Of a DNA stretch of 64,000 nt, positions 8,153 through 16,211 are shown piece after piece. A model generated the notes under the pieces. It worked only from the letters and a program-made list of their open reading frames with translations, was not told the DNA's origin and did not search any database. Within the stretch, counting starts at the first letter, position 1, and every line of letters starts with the position of its first letter. Location of the stretch: NCBI GenBank assembly GCA_900556485.1, contig USOX01000009.1:39054-103053 (forward strand), read 5' to 3'. The translations under genes were made by a program, and so were the position numbers. The DNA comes from an uncultured Dysgonomonas sp. (GTDB lineage Bacteria > Bacteroidota > Bacteroidia > Bacteroidales > Dysgonomonadaceae).

Positions 8153-8169
8153 ACTTTGAAAATCAAAGT
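8153..8169 (+). promoter_or_regulatory. Operator before creD (ACTTTG-N5-CAAAGT)
   Basis: Second copy of the palindrome seen at 7204-7220: ACTTTG (8153-8158), AAAAT, CAAAGT (8164-8169). It lies 38 bp before creD in the 72-bp gap after the regulator gene, so creD may have its own regulated promoter. Confidence 0.7.
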
Positions 8170-8207
8170 TCTTTTAATTTGAAATATTATTATAAAATTA
8201 TATCATT

Positions 8208-9587
8208 ATGAAAGCAAATTCAAAACTAAGTGCCGACACTATCATTGTAAAAATAATAGTTGTTGCAGTATTAGCCCTCCTTATGTTGTTGCCGGTTAAA
8301 CTAATAGAAGGACTGATAGATGAACGCGAGCAAAATCAAAAGACGGTGCAAGATGAAATCAGTACGAAATGGGGTGGTAGTCAGCAGATAACAGGCCCTA
8401 TTCTGGTTCTTCCTTACGAAACAATTCAGGCTGCAGGCGCAGTGAATGCTCAAAAAGTAATAAACTATGCTTATTTCTTACCAGATACTTACAATGTGAC
8501 GGGAGATATGAAAACAGAAGAGCGGAAGCGTACTTTATACTCATCGTTAGTGTATCAGTCGGTGTTGAAGGTGGATGGAAAATTTGCAAAGCCTGATTAT
8601 GAGCAACTAAATTTGAAGCAGGATCAAATTCAATGGCAAAATGCATTTATTATGCTTGGAATTCCATACTTACAAGGGGTTAAGAATAAGATGGTATTTA
8701 ATGTGAATGGGAAAAAACTGGATGTACAGCCGGGACTAAAACAGAATCATCTGGTAGAATCGGGATTGACCGTTAATCTGCCTCTTGACCCGGAAGCCCT
8801 TACTGACTATAATTTTAGCTTCGATCTATCGCTGAATGGAAGTGAAGGGCTTTACTTTACACCTGTTGGTAAAGAGAATAATATTCAATTGAAATCGAAC
8901 TGGAATACTGTTGTGTTTTCGGGTGCTTTTTTACCTGAAAAGAGAACTGTGGAAAAGACAGGATTTGATGCTCAGTGGAATGTGTTTGATTATAACCGCA
9001 ATTATGTGCAAATGTGGACAGGCAGTAATGATAATTTAAGGTCTTCGTCGTTAGGTGTAGAGTTAAGAACACCTGTTGATCAATATCAGATGGCAACAAG
9101 GTCTGCTAAATATGCTATAATGTTTATTGCTCTTACCTTTGTTGTCTTTTTTCTTGTTGAACTATTGAGTAAGAAAAGAATACATCCGGTCCAGTACCTT
9201 CTTGTGAGTTGTGCACTTGTATTATTCTATACTTTATTATTGGCAATATCGGAACAGATAGGATTCCAATTAGCTTACCTTATTTCGGCTATTGCTACAA
9301 CGGGACTGATTACAGCTTATTCTACAACGATGTTTCATAATATAAAGCAAAGTGCAATGATGGGAGTTTTCCTATCGGGACTTTATATCTACTTATATAT
9401 CATTCTGCAACTAGAAAGCCTTTCTTTATTGTTCGGAGCAATAGGATTATTTATAGCTCTTGCTATTGTGATGTATGTGCTTCGCAAGGTTGAGTGGTAT
9501 AAGAAGAAAGATGAGGAAGGTAGTTCTGAAAATGATAAATCGGATTTACCACCAGCATATGAACCAAGAAATGAAAACTCCATTTAG
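8208..9587 (+). CDS. creD: Inner-membrane protein CreD family
   Basis: 459 aa, typical CreD length. One N-terminal membrane segment (about 15-35) is followed by a large extracytoplasmic beta-rich domain (about 40-300) and then a bundle of about five to six membrane segments (303-440). Family motifs seen: 'DEREQNQKTVQDEISTKWGG', 'QQITGPILVLPY' and 'PVQYLLVSCALVLFYTLLLA', each cut here to a short form. CreD is linked to envelope integrity and beta-lactam or colicin tolerance in enterobacteria. The biochemical role is unknown. Regulation is probably through the adjacent wHTH protein. The acidic C-terminal tail is cytoplasmic. Confidence 0.92.
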   Translation: MKANSKLSADTIIVKIIVVAVLALLMLLPVKLIEGLIDEREQNQKTVQDEISTKWGGSQQITGPILVLPYETIQAAGAVNAQKVINYAYFLPDTYNVTGDMKTEERKRTLYSSLVYQSVLKVDGKFAKPDYEQLNLKQDQIQWQNAFIMLGIPYLQGVKNKMVFNVNGKKLDVQPGLKQNHLVESGLTVNLPLDPEALTDYNFSFDLSLNGSEGLYFTPVGKENNIQLKSNWNTVVFSGAFLPEKRTVEKTGFDAQWNVFDYNRNYVQMWTGSNDNLRSSSLGVELRTPVDQYQMATRSAKYAIMFIALTFVVFFLVELLSKKRIHPVQYLLVSCALVLFYTLLLAISEQIGFQLAYLISAIATTGLITAYSTTMFHNIKQSAMMGVFLSGLYIYLYIILQLESLSLLFGAIGLFIALAIVMYVLRKVEWYKKKDEEGSSENDKSDLPPAYEPRNENSI

Positions 9588-9614
9588 TTTCCAATACTAC
9601 TACTTTTAAAAAAG

Positions 9615-9653
9615 AAAATGCGAACTGATAAGTATATCGGTTCGCATTTTTGA
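9615..9653. terminator. Bidirectional terminator after creD
   Basis: A long hairpin: AAAATGCGAAC at 9615-9625 pairs with GTTCGCATTTT at 9640-9650, and the inner bases (CTGATA/TATCGG) extend the stem. T-run to the right, A-run to the left; serves creD and the convergent gene at 9665. Confidence 0.85.
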
Positions 9654-9664
9654 TATAATTTGAG

Positions 9665-10114
9665 TTATCTCTCTATTATTTGCTTTATTTCTTCAATAAT
9701 CTTTGGCACCCTGTTTTTGCCATAGAGTCGGTTATACAACATCAAAGTTTCTTCTTTACCTCCTATATTAAATAGCATGTGAATATCGTATCCATCACCA
9801 ATAATACCGTAAGCTTTGTTGTGTACGACTCCAAATCTGGAGAATGCAATAAGGGGATATTCTTTTTTATTAATGCCTAAATAGGATGTTGATATCGTTT
9901 TTTTATCCATATCTATAACTATCTGGTGGGTGCAGATTCCCAGATTGATAGCTGCCCCTAATAGTGCAAATGCCCAATATGGATATTGACTATCCCTGTG
10001 AAAAATAAACAGATATGCGGCGAATAGTAGAAAAAATATCAGAGAGCCCCAGTTAAAATAGTTTATCCGTTTCGATTTATATATAGAACTGTTTTGTGTA
10101 AAATATTTGTACAT
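9665..10114 (-). CDS. Small membrane protein with two N-terminal TM segments
   Basis: 149 aa. Two adjacent hydrophobic segments (about residues 22-40 and 46-62) separated by a short 'RDSQYPY' turn are followed by a ~85-residue cytoplasmic domain rich in beta strands, ending in a basic helix. The layout recalls PH-like 'bPH' membrane proteins, but the match is only architectural. It lies 26 bp downstream of pncB on the same strand and is probably co-transcribed. Function unknown. Confidence 0.75.
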   Translation of the reverse strand: MYKYFTQNSSIYKSKRINYFNWGSLIFFLLFAAYLFIFHRDSQYPYWAFALLGAAINLGICTHQIVIDMDKKTISTSYLGINKKEYPLIAFSRFGVVHNKAYGIIGDGYDIHMLFNIGGKEETLMLYNRLYGKNRVPKIIEEIKQIIER

Positions 10115-10140
10115 GATAGATTGTCAAGGTTTTATTAAAC

Positions 10141-11304
10141 TTATTTTAATCCTAAGGTCATTTTACTGATTTCAATTTCTTTGCTATCTCCTGTATTTTT
10201 TCCCGGAACATCTGATAGTTTTACGGCTTTCAGATATTCTTTATATTTCTTGTGAGGTTTCACATCTGTCAGCTTTATAACTATATTCAATGGTTTCACT
10301 CCTACATCATTCGATAGGAATGTGCCTATGCCATAAGTATCATGTATACGCCCTGCTATTTTTTCTTTTATATGTTTTACTACATCTACATTCAGCGAAT
10401 CGCTGAATACAAGTGTTTTCGATATTGGGTCTATACGGTTGTCTTCATAGAACTTAATCGCTTTTTCGGCAAAAACTATAGGATCTCCACTATCGTGACG
10501 TACTCCGTCGAATAGTTTTGCTTGCTTCAGGCTGAAGGAATTGAAAAAAGAATCGCTGGTATATGTGTCTGTAAGGGAAATTCCCAAACTACCATCATAG
10601 ACATCTACCCAAGCTTCCAACCCTTTAATATTAGCAGAACGATATCCAAATACCGCGCCATGATACATGAACCATTCGTGTGGCATAGTACCAATGGGAG
10701 TAGTATCGTGTTTCATGGCAAGATATAGATTGCTGGTTCCTTTAAAACATTCACCGGAATTAGCCTTTAATATTTCTACAACCTTGTCCTGTACTTCGAA
10801 TGAAAAGCGACGGCGTGTACCGAAGTCGGAATAGTCAGCACTCATTTCTTTCAGTGCTATAGCTTTGGCCTTTGCTTTTTCTTCTACAAGTTCGGGTTTG
10901 GCTCCTGTCATCTGAAAATATAGTTCGGAAATGATAGCCATCAATGGAACTTCCCACAGGACAGTGCGATACCAGTAGCCTTCGATGATTACACTGAGGT
11001 CGCCTCCGTTTTGAATAATAGTTACCTCGCTAGGATCGTACCTGTATCCTTCCATAAAGTCGATAAACACAGGATCGAAAAAATAGCATCTTTTCTCTAC
11101 AAAATGTTTTTCTTCTTTTGTTAGCTTCAGGTTTGCCATGGAAGCTACTTCTTCTTTCATTCTTTCGGCAAATCCTTCGGGAAACTGAGTGCCTCCTCTG
11201 TTTGTAAAAGCATATTTGACGTACGACCAAGGATAAAGTTTTTGTATGGCGTGCATTACCGAGAATTTATAGAGGTCGTTGTCTGTGAAATGTTTTATAA
11301 TCAT
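10141..11304 (-). CDS. pncB: Nicotinate phosphoribosyltransferase
   Basis: 387 aa, full length. It catalyses nicotinate + PRPP + ATP to nicotinate mononucleotide in NAD salvage. N-terminal 'DNDLYKFSVMHAIQKLYP' and 'AFTNRGGTQFP' are the family start; 'GTRRRFSFEVQ' (Arg-rich PRPP/product site) and 'TTPIGTMPHEWFMYHG', which carries the His that is phosphorylated during catalysis, follow. 'RHDSGDP' and 'FLSNDVG' complete the phosphate-binding sites. Transcribed from a promoter at 11326-11333, with the small membrane gene downstream. Confidence 0.95.
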   Translation of the reverse strand: MIIKHFTDNDLYKFSVMHAIQKLYPWSYVKYAFTNRGGTQFPEGFAERMKEEVASMANLKLTKEEKHFVEKRCYFFDPVFIDFMEGYRYDPSEVTIIQNGGDLSVIIEGYWYRTVLWEVPLMAIISELYFQMTGAKPELVEEKAKAKAIALKEMSADYSDFGTRRRFSFEVQDKVVEILKANSGECFKGTSNLYLAMKHDTTPIGTMPHEWFMYHGAVFGYRSANIKGLEAWVDVYDGSLGISLTDTYTSDSFFNSFSLKQAKLFDGVRHDSGDPIVFAEKAIKFYEDNRIDPISKTLVFSDSLNVDVVKHIKEKIAGRIHDTYGIGTFLSNDVGVKPLNIVIKLTDVKPHKKYKEYLKAVKLSDVPGKNTGDSKEIEISKMTLGLK

Positions 11305-11325
11305 ATTCTTATTTTTTTAGTGAAG

Positions 11326-11354
11326 CAAATATACAGATTAATAACAAATAACAA
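11326..11354 (-). promoter_or_regulatory. Promoter of pncB
   Basis: Minus-strand -7 box TATATTTG (11333-11326), 22 bp before the start codon; TTG at 11354-11352 with an 18-bp spacer. Confidence 0.6.
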
Positions 11355-11425
11355 AAGCCGGAGTTCAGATATAAGTATTGATCTCTATTTATGAAAATTT
11401 TAATAATTTTTATGTGTATTTTTTA

Positions 11426-11433
11426 TATCTTTG
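11426..11433 (+). promoter_or_regulatory. -7 box of the C10 protease operon
   Basis: TATCTTTG fits TAnnTTTG exactly. The start codon is 72 bp downstream. No clear TTG is seen at -33. Confidence 0.5.
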
Positions 11434-11505
11434 ACATAAAATAATATTCGAATTATTATAGTAGAGCTACACAAAAATTATTCCTAATAATTTAAAAATA
11501 GATTT

Positions 11506-12786
11506 ATGAAAAAAACTTTACTTATTTTTTTGTTCGCTGGTTTTCTTTTTTCCTGCTCAAGCGAAGACCAAAGTATTGCTAACTCAGATGATGTAGGAAC
11601 ATATTCTGAATTTAAAGTAACTAAAGAAGAATTAGTTGCTAATGTGACAGGCTTTTTGAATGAATTTTATTCGGATAATGCTTCTACAAAGAGCTCCAAA
11701 TCGAAGTTTACTATTAAAAGTATAGAGCTTTTAACCGAAAAAGACTTTCCTCAAGAATTGACAAAAAGTTCGGGTGGTCTCGAATTTGATAGCTTATTAT
11801 ATGTTGTAAACTTAGATGAGGGCTTTGTTATAGCCGGAGCAGATAAAAGAACTGCACCCGTTTTTGCAATAATTGATGAAGGGTCTTTTTCGAAAGATAT
11901 TTTGCAAAGTGAAAACGATAATGACGCTCCATTCCTTGCATATATAGATAGGGCTTTGTTGATAATAAATGATGATATTGCAGATAATGAATTATATGAT
12001 GAAAAATTGCCATCAACAAAAGCCTATCCTATAAAAGAAAGAGTATATCCTCTTTTGGGACGCACAAAATGGGGACAAAGTCGTAATCCATATATTCTTT
12101 ATTGTCCGAAGGGAACTCATGCTGGATGTGTTATAGTTGCTTTAGCACAAGTTAGCTTATATTACCAAAGTCCTAAATCTGTTTATTTTGGTTCGAATAT
12201 TCCTCAGAATCCATTGGGTAAAGGTTTTACTCTTAATTTAAACTGGACGAATATATTAAATGCATCAAATAGGAATGGTGGTTGGATGCCTGATGCATCT
12301 TTTTCTTTAACAGAAGGTTTTTACAATGAATCCCAGGCAGTTGCCCTTTATATGAGATATATTGGAGAAATAGTTGGAGCTAATTATACAACTGATGGGA
12401 CTAGTGCAAGTTTTCCTCGAGCTATAAGTTATATGCGGGATCGAATAGGTTTGCAAGCGACTGATCAACATGAGTTTAATAGGCATAATCTATATAAACA
12501 AATAAGAGGAGGAAATTTTGTTGTTCTTAATGGATGTGCAAATTCATCAGGATTTAAACGCACTACTTGCCATATGTGGTTGGCTGATGGTGTATTTGTT
12601 TCAAACCATGATCATCATTATTTTCATTATAATTGGGGATGGAGCGGAGAGCATAATGGATTCTTCTTCGAAGACAGGTGGAATCCAGGAAAGAGCGAGT
12701 TCAATGATGATGGTTCCGAAAAACCACAGGGAGACTATGGAAAAAATTATAAATATGGATTAAAAGCATCCTATATTTCATGGTGA
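11506..12786 (+). CDS. C10 family (streptopain-like) cysteine protease lipoprotein
   Basis: A 426-aa lipoprotein (lipobox ending at Cys17). Residues ~20-165 form a Spi-type prodomain that keeps the enzyme inactive until cleaved. The C-terminal half is the C10 peptidase: catalytic Cys208 in 'HAGCVIVALAQV', catalytic His356 in 'CHMWLADGV' and Asn376-Trp in 'HYNWGWSGEHNG'. Relatives are streptopain of streptococci, the Bfp/Btp proteases of Bacteroides and interpain of Prevotella, which attack host proteins. The mature protein should sit on the outer membrane or be released. A small lipoprotein gene follows 21 bp later; Bacteroides C10 genes are often paired with inhibitor genes in that way. Confidence 0.93.
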   Translation: MKKTLLIFLFAGFLFSCSSEDQSIANSDDVGTYSEFKVTKEELVANVTGFLNEFYSDNASTKSSKSKFTIKSIELLTEKDFPQELTKSSGGLEFDSLLYVVNLDEGFVIAGADKRTAPVFAIIDEGSFSKDILQSENDNDAPFLAYIDRALLIINDDIADNELYDEKLPSTKAYPIKERVYPLLGRTKWGQSRNPYILYCPKGTHAGCVIVALAQVSLYYQSPKSVYFGSNIPQNPLGKGFTLNLNWTNILNASNRNGGWMPDASFSLTEGFYNESQAVALYMRYIGEIVGANYTTDGTSASFPRAISYMRDRIGLQATDQHEFNRHNLYKQIRGGNFVVLNGCANSSGFKRTTCHMWLADGVFVSNHDHHYFHYNWGWSGEHNGFFFEDRWNPGKSEFNDDGSEKPQGDYGKNYKYGLKASYISW

Positions 12787-12807
12787 AAAAATCAAAAAAA
12801 TAGATTT

Positions 12808-13254
12808 ATGAAAAAGGTAATTTTCTCAATATTAATATGTTATTTATTATTGCTTGTAGGCTGTAAGAAAGATGATGGTATAATTGACTCGTATCCATTG
12901 TTTTGGGTGGAATTAAATATTTATTTAAGCGAGTTTTCGGACGATATTTCTGTAAAACTGAATAAAGGTTATATTCATAAAGTTGAATTAAATGAAGAAG
13001 GGACTTATGTAAAGATAAATTTTAGTGATCCAGAATCCACTCATCCTAAAGAAATTTCTTCAAAAGAGTATATTTTAACCTTGACAAGTGAGACCGCTTT
13101 TCCAGATTATCCTTCGGGCTATAAGGTTAAGTTGAAAACGGATAATCGATGGGCAGAAGTGTCAGAAATTTATAATAATGAGGGGGAAGAAATTTCTTTT
13201 ACAGCTTTAGAAACTAGTGGTCACATAAAAATTGAAATTGATAATACAAAATAA
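12808..13254 (+). CDS. Small lipoprotein, candidate inhibitor of the C10 protease
   Basis: 148 aa with lipobox VGC (Cys19). The mature part is ~130 residues, predicted all-beta with alternating charged and hydrophobic strands ('KVKLKTDNRWAEV'), and has no Cys after the lipid-bearing one. It is in one transcript with the C10 protease (21-bp gap, shared terminator). In Bacteroides fragilis and thetaiotaomicron small staphostatin-like inhibitors (Bfi, Bti) are encoded next to C10 proteases. Position, size and fold type fit that role; sequence similarity cannot be judged by eye. Inference. Confidence 0.7.
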   Translation: MKKVIFSILICYLLLLVGCKKDDGIIDSYPLFWVELNIYLSEFSDDISVKLNKGYIHKVELNEEGTYVKINFSDPESTHPKEISSKEYILTLTSETAFPDYPSGYKVKLKTDNRWAEVSEIYNNEGEEISFTALETSGHIKIEIDNTK

Positions 13255-13285
13255 TTGATAATTGGATGTTAGATGCAAAAAATAA

Positions 13286-13320
13286 TATAGGGGAAGCAGA
13301 AAAGCTTCCCCTATATCGTT
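13286..13320 (+). terminator. Terminator of the C10 protease operon
   Basis: Perfect 12-bp stem TATAGGGGAAGC (13286-13297) with GCTTCCCCTATA (13304-13315), loop AGAAAA. T-tract is weak, so it may also act on the convergent DUF1015 gene. Confidence 0.7.
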
Positions 13321-13345
13321 CCTATAAAAATAGTATTTCGAATTT

Positions 13346-14590
13346 TTAATCCAGCTTATGAATCACCAGTCCCGAACGAAGTTTAGGTTCGAACCAAGTG
13401 GTTTTAGGAGGCATAATATTGCCTGAGTCGGCAATATCCATCAATTGCTTCATGGTGACAGGGTGAAGGGCTAAAGCTAATCTCATTTCGCCACTATCAA
13501 CGCGTTTTTTTAACTCGCCAAGACCTCTGATACCACCAACAAAATCAATACGTTTATCGGAACGCAAGTCTTTGATCCCTAATATATCGTCCAGAATGTA
13601 TTTAGAGGAGATGGTTACATCTAAGACTCCGATAGGGTCGTTGTCGTCGTAAGTACCTTCTTTGGCTGTCAGGCTATAGCATTTGCCGTCCAGATAGATG
13701 GAGAAGTTATGTAATCCTGTTGGAGTTGCTATATCAGAGCCTTTTTCTTCTACAACGAAGTGTTCTTCCAGTTTTTTCAGGAATTCGGCAGTAGTTAGTC
13801 CATTCAAATCTTTTACCAGACGGTTATAGTCTATAATATTGAGTTGGCTGTCGGGGAAGCATACCGCCATAAAGAAATTGTATTCTTCGTCTCCTTTATG
13901 ATTTGGGTTTTGTTTTGCTTTTTCTGCACCAACTAAAGCTGCTGCTGCCGAACGATGGTGTCCGTCTGCAATATATAAATAAGGTATAGCCGTAAATAGT
14001 TCGGTAATTCTTTGAATGTCTTGTTTGTCTTTTATCACCCAGAAGTGATGGCCTACGCCATCTGCTGCTTCGAAATCGTACTCGGAAGGGGTATTTATTA
14101 CCTTGTTTACAATGCTGTCAAGTTCCTTGTTTTCGGGATATGCGAAAAATACAGGCTCTACATTCGCATTATTTATGCGGACATGCTTCATACGGTCTTC
14201 TTCTTTGTCGCGACGGGTAAGCTCGTGCTTTTTGATTTTGTCTGTCATATAATCTTCCACATGGGAACATACAACCAGGCCATATTGCCTTTTACCGTTC
14301 ATGGTTTGAGCATATACATAGTAATACTCTTCGGGGTCTTGTACCAACCATCCTTTTTCCTGGAATTTATTGAAGTTTTCGACAGCGCGGTTATATACAT
14401 CGGGATGATGCTCATCTATCATTTCTTCGAAATCTATTTCAGGTTTGATTATCCTGTATAATGATTTTTCATTGCCTTCGGCTTCGAGACGGGCTTCTAA
14501 AGAACTTAGGACGTCATAAGGTCGCGATACAACTTCTTTAACAATTTCTTTTGGAGGTCGTACTCCTTTAAACGGTTTTATTACGGCCAT
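13346..14590 (-). CDS. DUF1015 family protein, serine-pathway associated
   Basis: 414 aa, full DUF1015 length. The start 'IKPFKGVRPP' and the block 'HELTRRDKEEDRMKHV' are family hallmarks, and 'LYIADGHHRSAAA' about residue 210 is the strongest motif. The DGHHR core resembles the nucleotide/phosphate site of ParB-like and SerK-type serine kinases. In Bacteroidetes the gene regularly accompanies serC and serA, as here (divergent from serC), which points to serine metabolism, perhaps serine or phosphoserine phosphate transfer. The biochemical activity is inference; the family assignment is firm. Confidence 0.9.
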   Translation of the reverse strand: MAVIKPFKGVRPPKEIVKEVVSRPYDVLSSLEARLEAEGNEKSLYRIIKPEIDFEEMIDEHHPDVYNRAVENFNKFQEKGWLVQDPEEYYYVYAQTMNGKRQYGLVVCSHVEDYMTDKIKKHELTRRDKEEDRMKHVRINNANVEPVFFAYPENKELDSIVNKVINTPSEYDFEAADGVGHHFWVIKDKQDIQRITELFTAIPYLYIADGHHRSAAAALVGAEKAKQNPNHKGDEEYNFFMAVCFPDSQLNIIDYNRLVKDLNGLTTAEFLKKLEEHFVVEEKGSDIATPTGLHNFSIYLDGKCYSLTAKEGTYDDNDPIGVLDVTISSKYILDDILGIKDLRSDKRIDFVGGIRGLGELKKRVDSGEMRLALALHPVTMKQLMDIADSGNIMPPKTTWFEPKLRSGLVIHKLD

Positions 14591-15027
14591 AATTTACGGT
14601 ACTTTTAAGGTTTATTTATTATATCTGTTTATCTACTTTTTGTATCTAACGCATCCTAAAAGGAGGCTACTTTTTAATGTGATTTGGAATTTTAACTGCT
14701 TAATGTATCTTTTTTTGATCAATTTGATCCGAATTTCCCTATTCAATATTATGTTTTTCTATGTTTTTGTCAAAATTTCATCACATTGTTAAGTTTGCTT
14801 CAAATAGGTAACTATCATTTTGTTATATACAAATATATAAAAACTATATAAATGTGATGTGTTTTATCTGAAAAAATAGAGAAAAATAAATAATAAAAAA
14901 CATTTTGATATCAGGGTTAAAAATATATCAATATATTTCTCCTTAAATAATCATGTTTTAAGATATAATTACTAATTTTGGAAACCTTATTCAATAAGAA
15001 TACTAACTTTTCTAAATTTTTATAGTA
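14591..15027. other. Intergenic region between DUF1015 and serC
   Basis: 437 bp, very AT-rich, with no credible gene. A serC -7 box lies at 14973-14980. At 14646-14670 a short piece, CTAACGCATCCT followed by AAAAGG and GGCTAC, resembles the two ends of the structured repeat at 25167-25373 fused together and could be a deletion remnant (weak). Nothing else is visible. Confidence 0.5.
14973..14980 (+). promoter_or_regulatory. -7 box of serC
   Basis: TAATTTTG matches TAnnTTTG exactly, 47 bp before the serC start codon. The -33 element is only a T-run. Confidence 0.5.
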
Positions 15028-16101
15028 ATGAAGAAATACAATTTCAGTGCAGGACCGTCAATTCTTCCTCAACAAACAATAGAGGAGACAGCAAAAGCTA
15101 TCCAAAACTTCAACGGTTCTTCTTTTTCGCTAATGGAAGTAAGCCATAGAGGAAAAGACTTTCAGGCCGTAATGGACGAAACAGTTGAATTATTCAAAGA
15201 ATTACTTGATATACCTGCAGGTTATTCGGTACTTTTCCTTGGAGGTGGTGCCAGTTTGCAATTCTGCATGATTCCTTACAACTTATTAGAAAAGAAAGCA
15301 GCTTATTTGAATACCGGTACATGGGCAAGTAAAGCGCTAAAAGAAGCAAAACTATTCGGAGAAACTGTAGAAGTGGCAACATCTAAACCTGCTAACTTTA
15401 CATATATCCCTAAAGATTATGTAATTCCTACAGATGCCGACTATTTCCATATTACTACTAATAATACAATTTTCGGTACTGAGATACATACAGATATGGA
15501 TTCTCCGGTTCCATTAGTGGCTGATATGTCTTCTGATATATTCTCTCGCCCTGTGGATGTTTCTAAGTACGCATTGATATATGGTGGTGCTCAGAAAAAT
15601 CTTGCTCCTGCCGGTGTAACATTCGTAATAGTGAAAGACGAAGTACTGGGTAAGGTAAACCGTGCTATCCCTACTATGTTGGATTATCGTACACATATCG
15701 AAAATGGTTCGATGTTCAACACACCTCCTGTTGTGCCTATTTATGCAGCTATGCAAACATTGAGATGGCTGAAAGCTAATGGTGGTGTAGCGGCTATGTA
15801 TAAGCGTAATAAAGAAAAAGCAGAATTGTTATATAACGAAATAGACCGCAACCCGGTATTTAAAGGTACTTGTGCTGTTGAAGACCGTTCGTTAATGAAT
15901 GTTTGTTTTGTGCTTTCTTCTGAGTATGAAGGTAATGAAGCTGCTTTCCTTGAATTTGCTAAAGAAAGAGGTTTGTTCGAGTTGAAAGGACACCGTTCTG
16001 TAGGTGGATTCCGTGCTTCTATTTACAATGCTATGCCAATAGAAGGTGTACAGGCATTGGTAGATGCGATGAAGGAATTTGAAAAGAAAGTGGGTAAATA
16101 G
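15028..16101 (+). CDS. serC: Phosphoserine aminotransferase
   Basis: 357 aa, full length. It converts 3-phosphohydroxypyruvate and glutamate to phosphoserine and 2-oxoglutarate, the second step of serine synthesis, with PLP bound to the Lys in '[11 protein letters not shown]' (about residue 190). '[10 protein letters not shown]' at the N-terminus, '[10 protein letters not shown]', '[10 protein letters not shown]' and the C-terminal '[12 protein letters not shown]' are standard SerC motifs. The product also serves pyridoxal phosphate synthesis. serA follows after a 110-bp spacer filled by a repeat element, so co-transcription is likely but the hairpins may tune it. Confidence 0.96.
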   Translation: MKKYNFSAGPSILPQQTIEETAKAIQNFNGSSFSLMEVSHRGKDFQAVMDETVELFKELLDIPAGYSVLFLGGGASLQFCMIPYNLLEKKAAYLNTGTWASKALKEAKLFGETVEVATSKPANFTYIPKDYVIPTDADYFHITTNNTIFGTEIHTDMDSPVPLVADMSSDIFSRPVDVSKYALIYGGAQKNLAPAGVTFVIVKDEVLGKVNRAIPTMLDYRTHIENGSMFNTPPVVPIYAAMQTLRWLKANGGVAAMYKRNKEKAELLYNEIDRNPVFKGTCAVEDRSLMNVCFVLSSEYEGNEAAFLEFAKERGLFELKGHRSVGGFRASIYNAMPIEGVQALVDAMKEFEKKVGK

Positions 16102-16102
16102 G

Positions 16103-16203
16103 CCCCCTCAATCCCCCGAAGGGGGACTTCTACAAATATGAAATTATTAATCTAAAAAATACTCTCTTTGGTTCCTCCCCTTAGGGGAGGTAAGGAGGGG
16201 CTC
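16103..16203. repeat. REPIN-like inverted doublet between serC and serA
   Basis: Two G/C-rich hairpin units face each other: TCCCCC-GAA-GGGGGA (16112-16126) with flank GGCCCCCTCAA on the left, and CCTCCCC-TTA-GGGGAGG (16174-16190) with flank TAAGGAGGGGC on the right. Read on the opposite strand, the right unit resembles the left one, so the whole is an inverted pair of REP-type sequences. Such pairs recur between genes in many Bacteroidetes genomes. Confidence 0.7.
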
Positions 16204-16211
16204 CTAAATAA

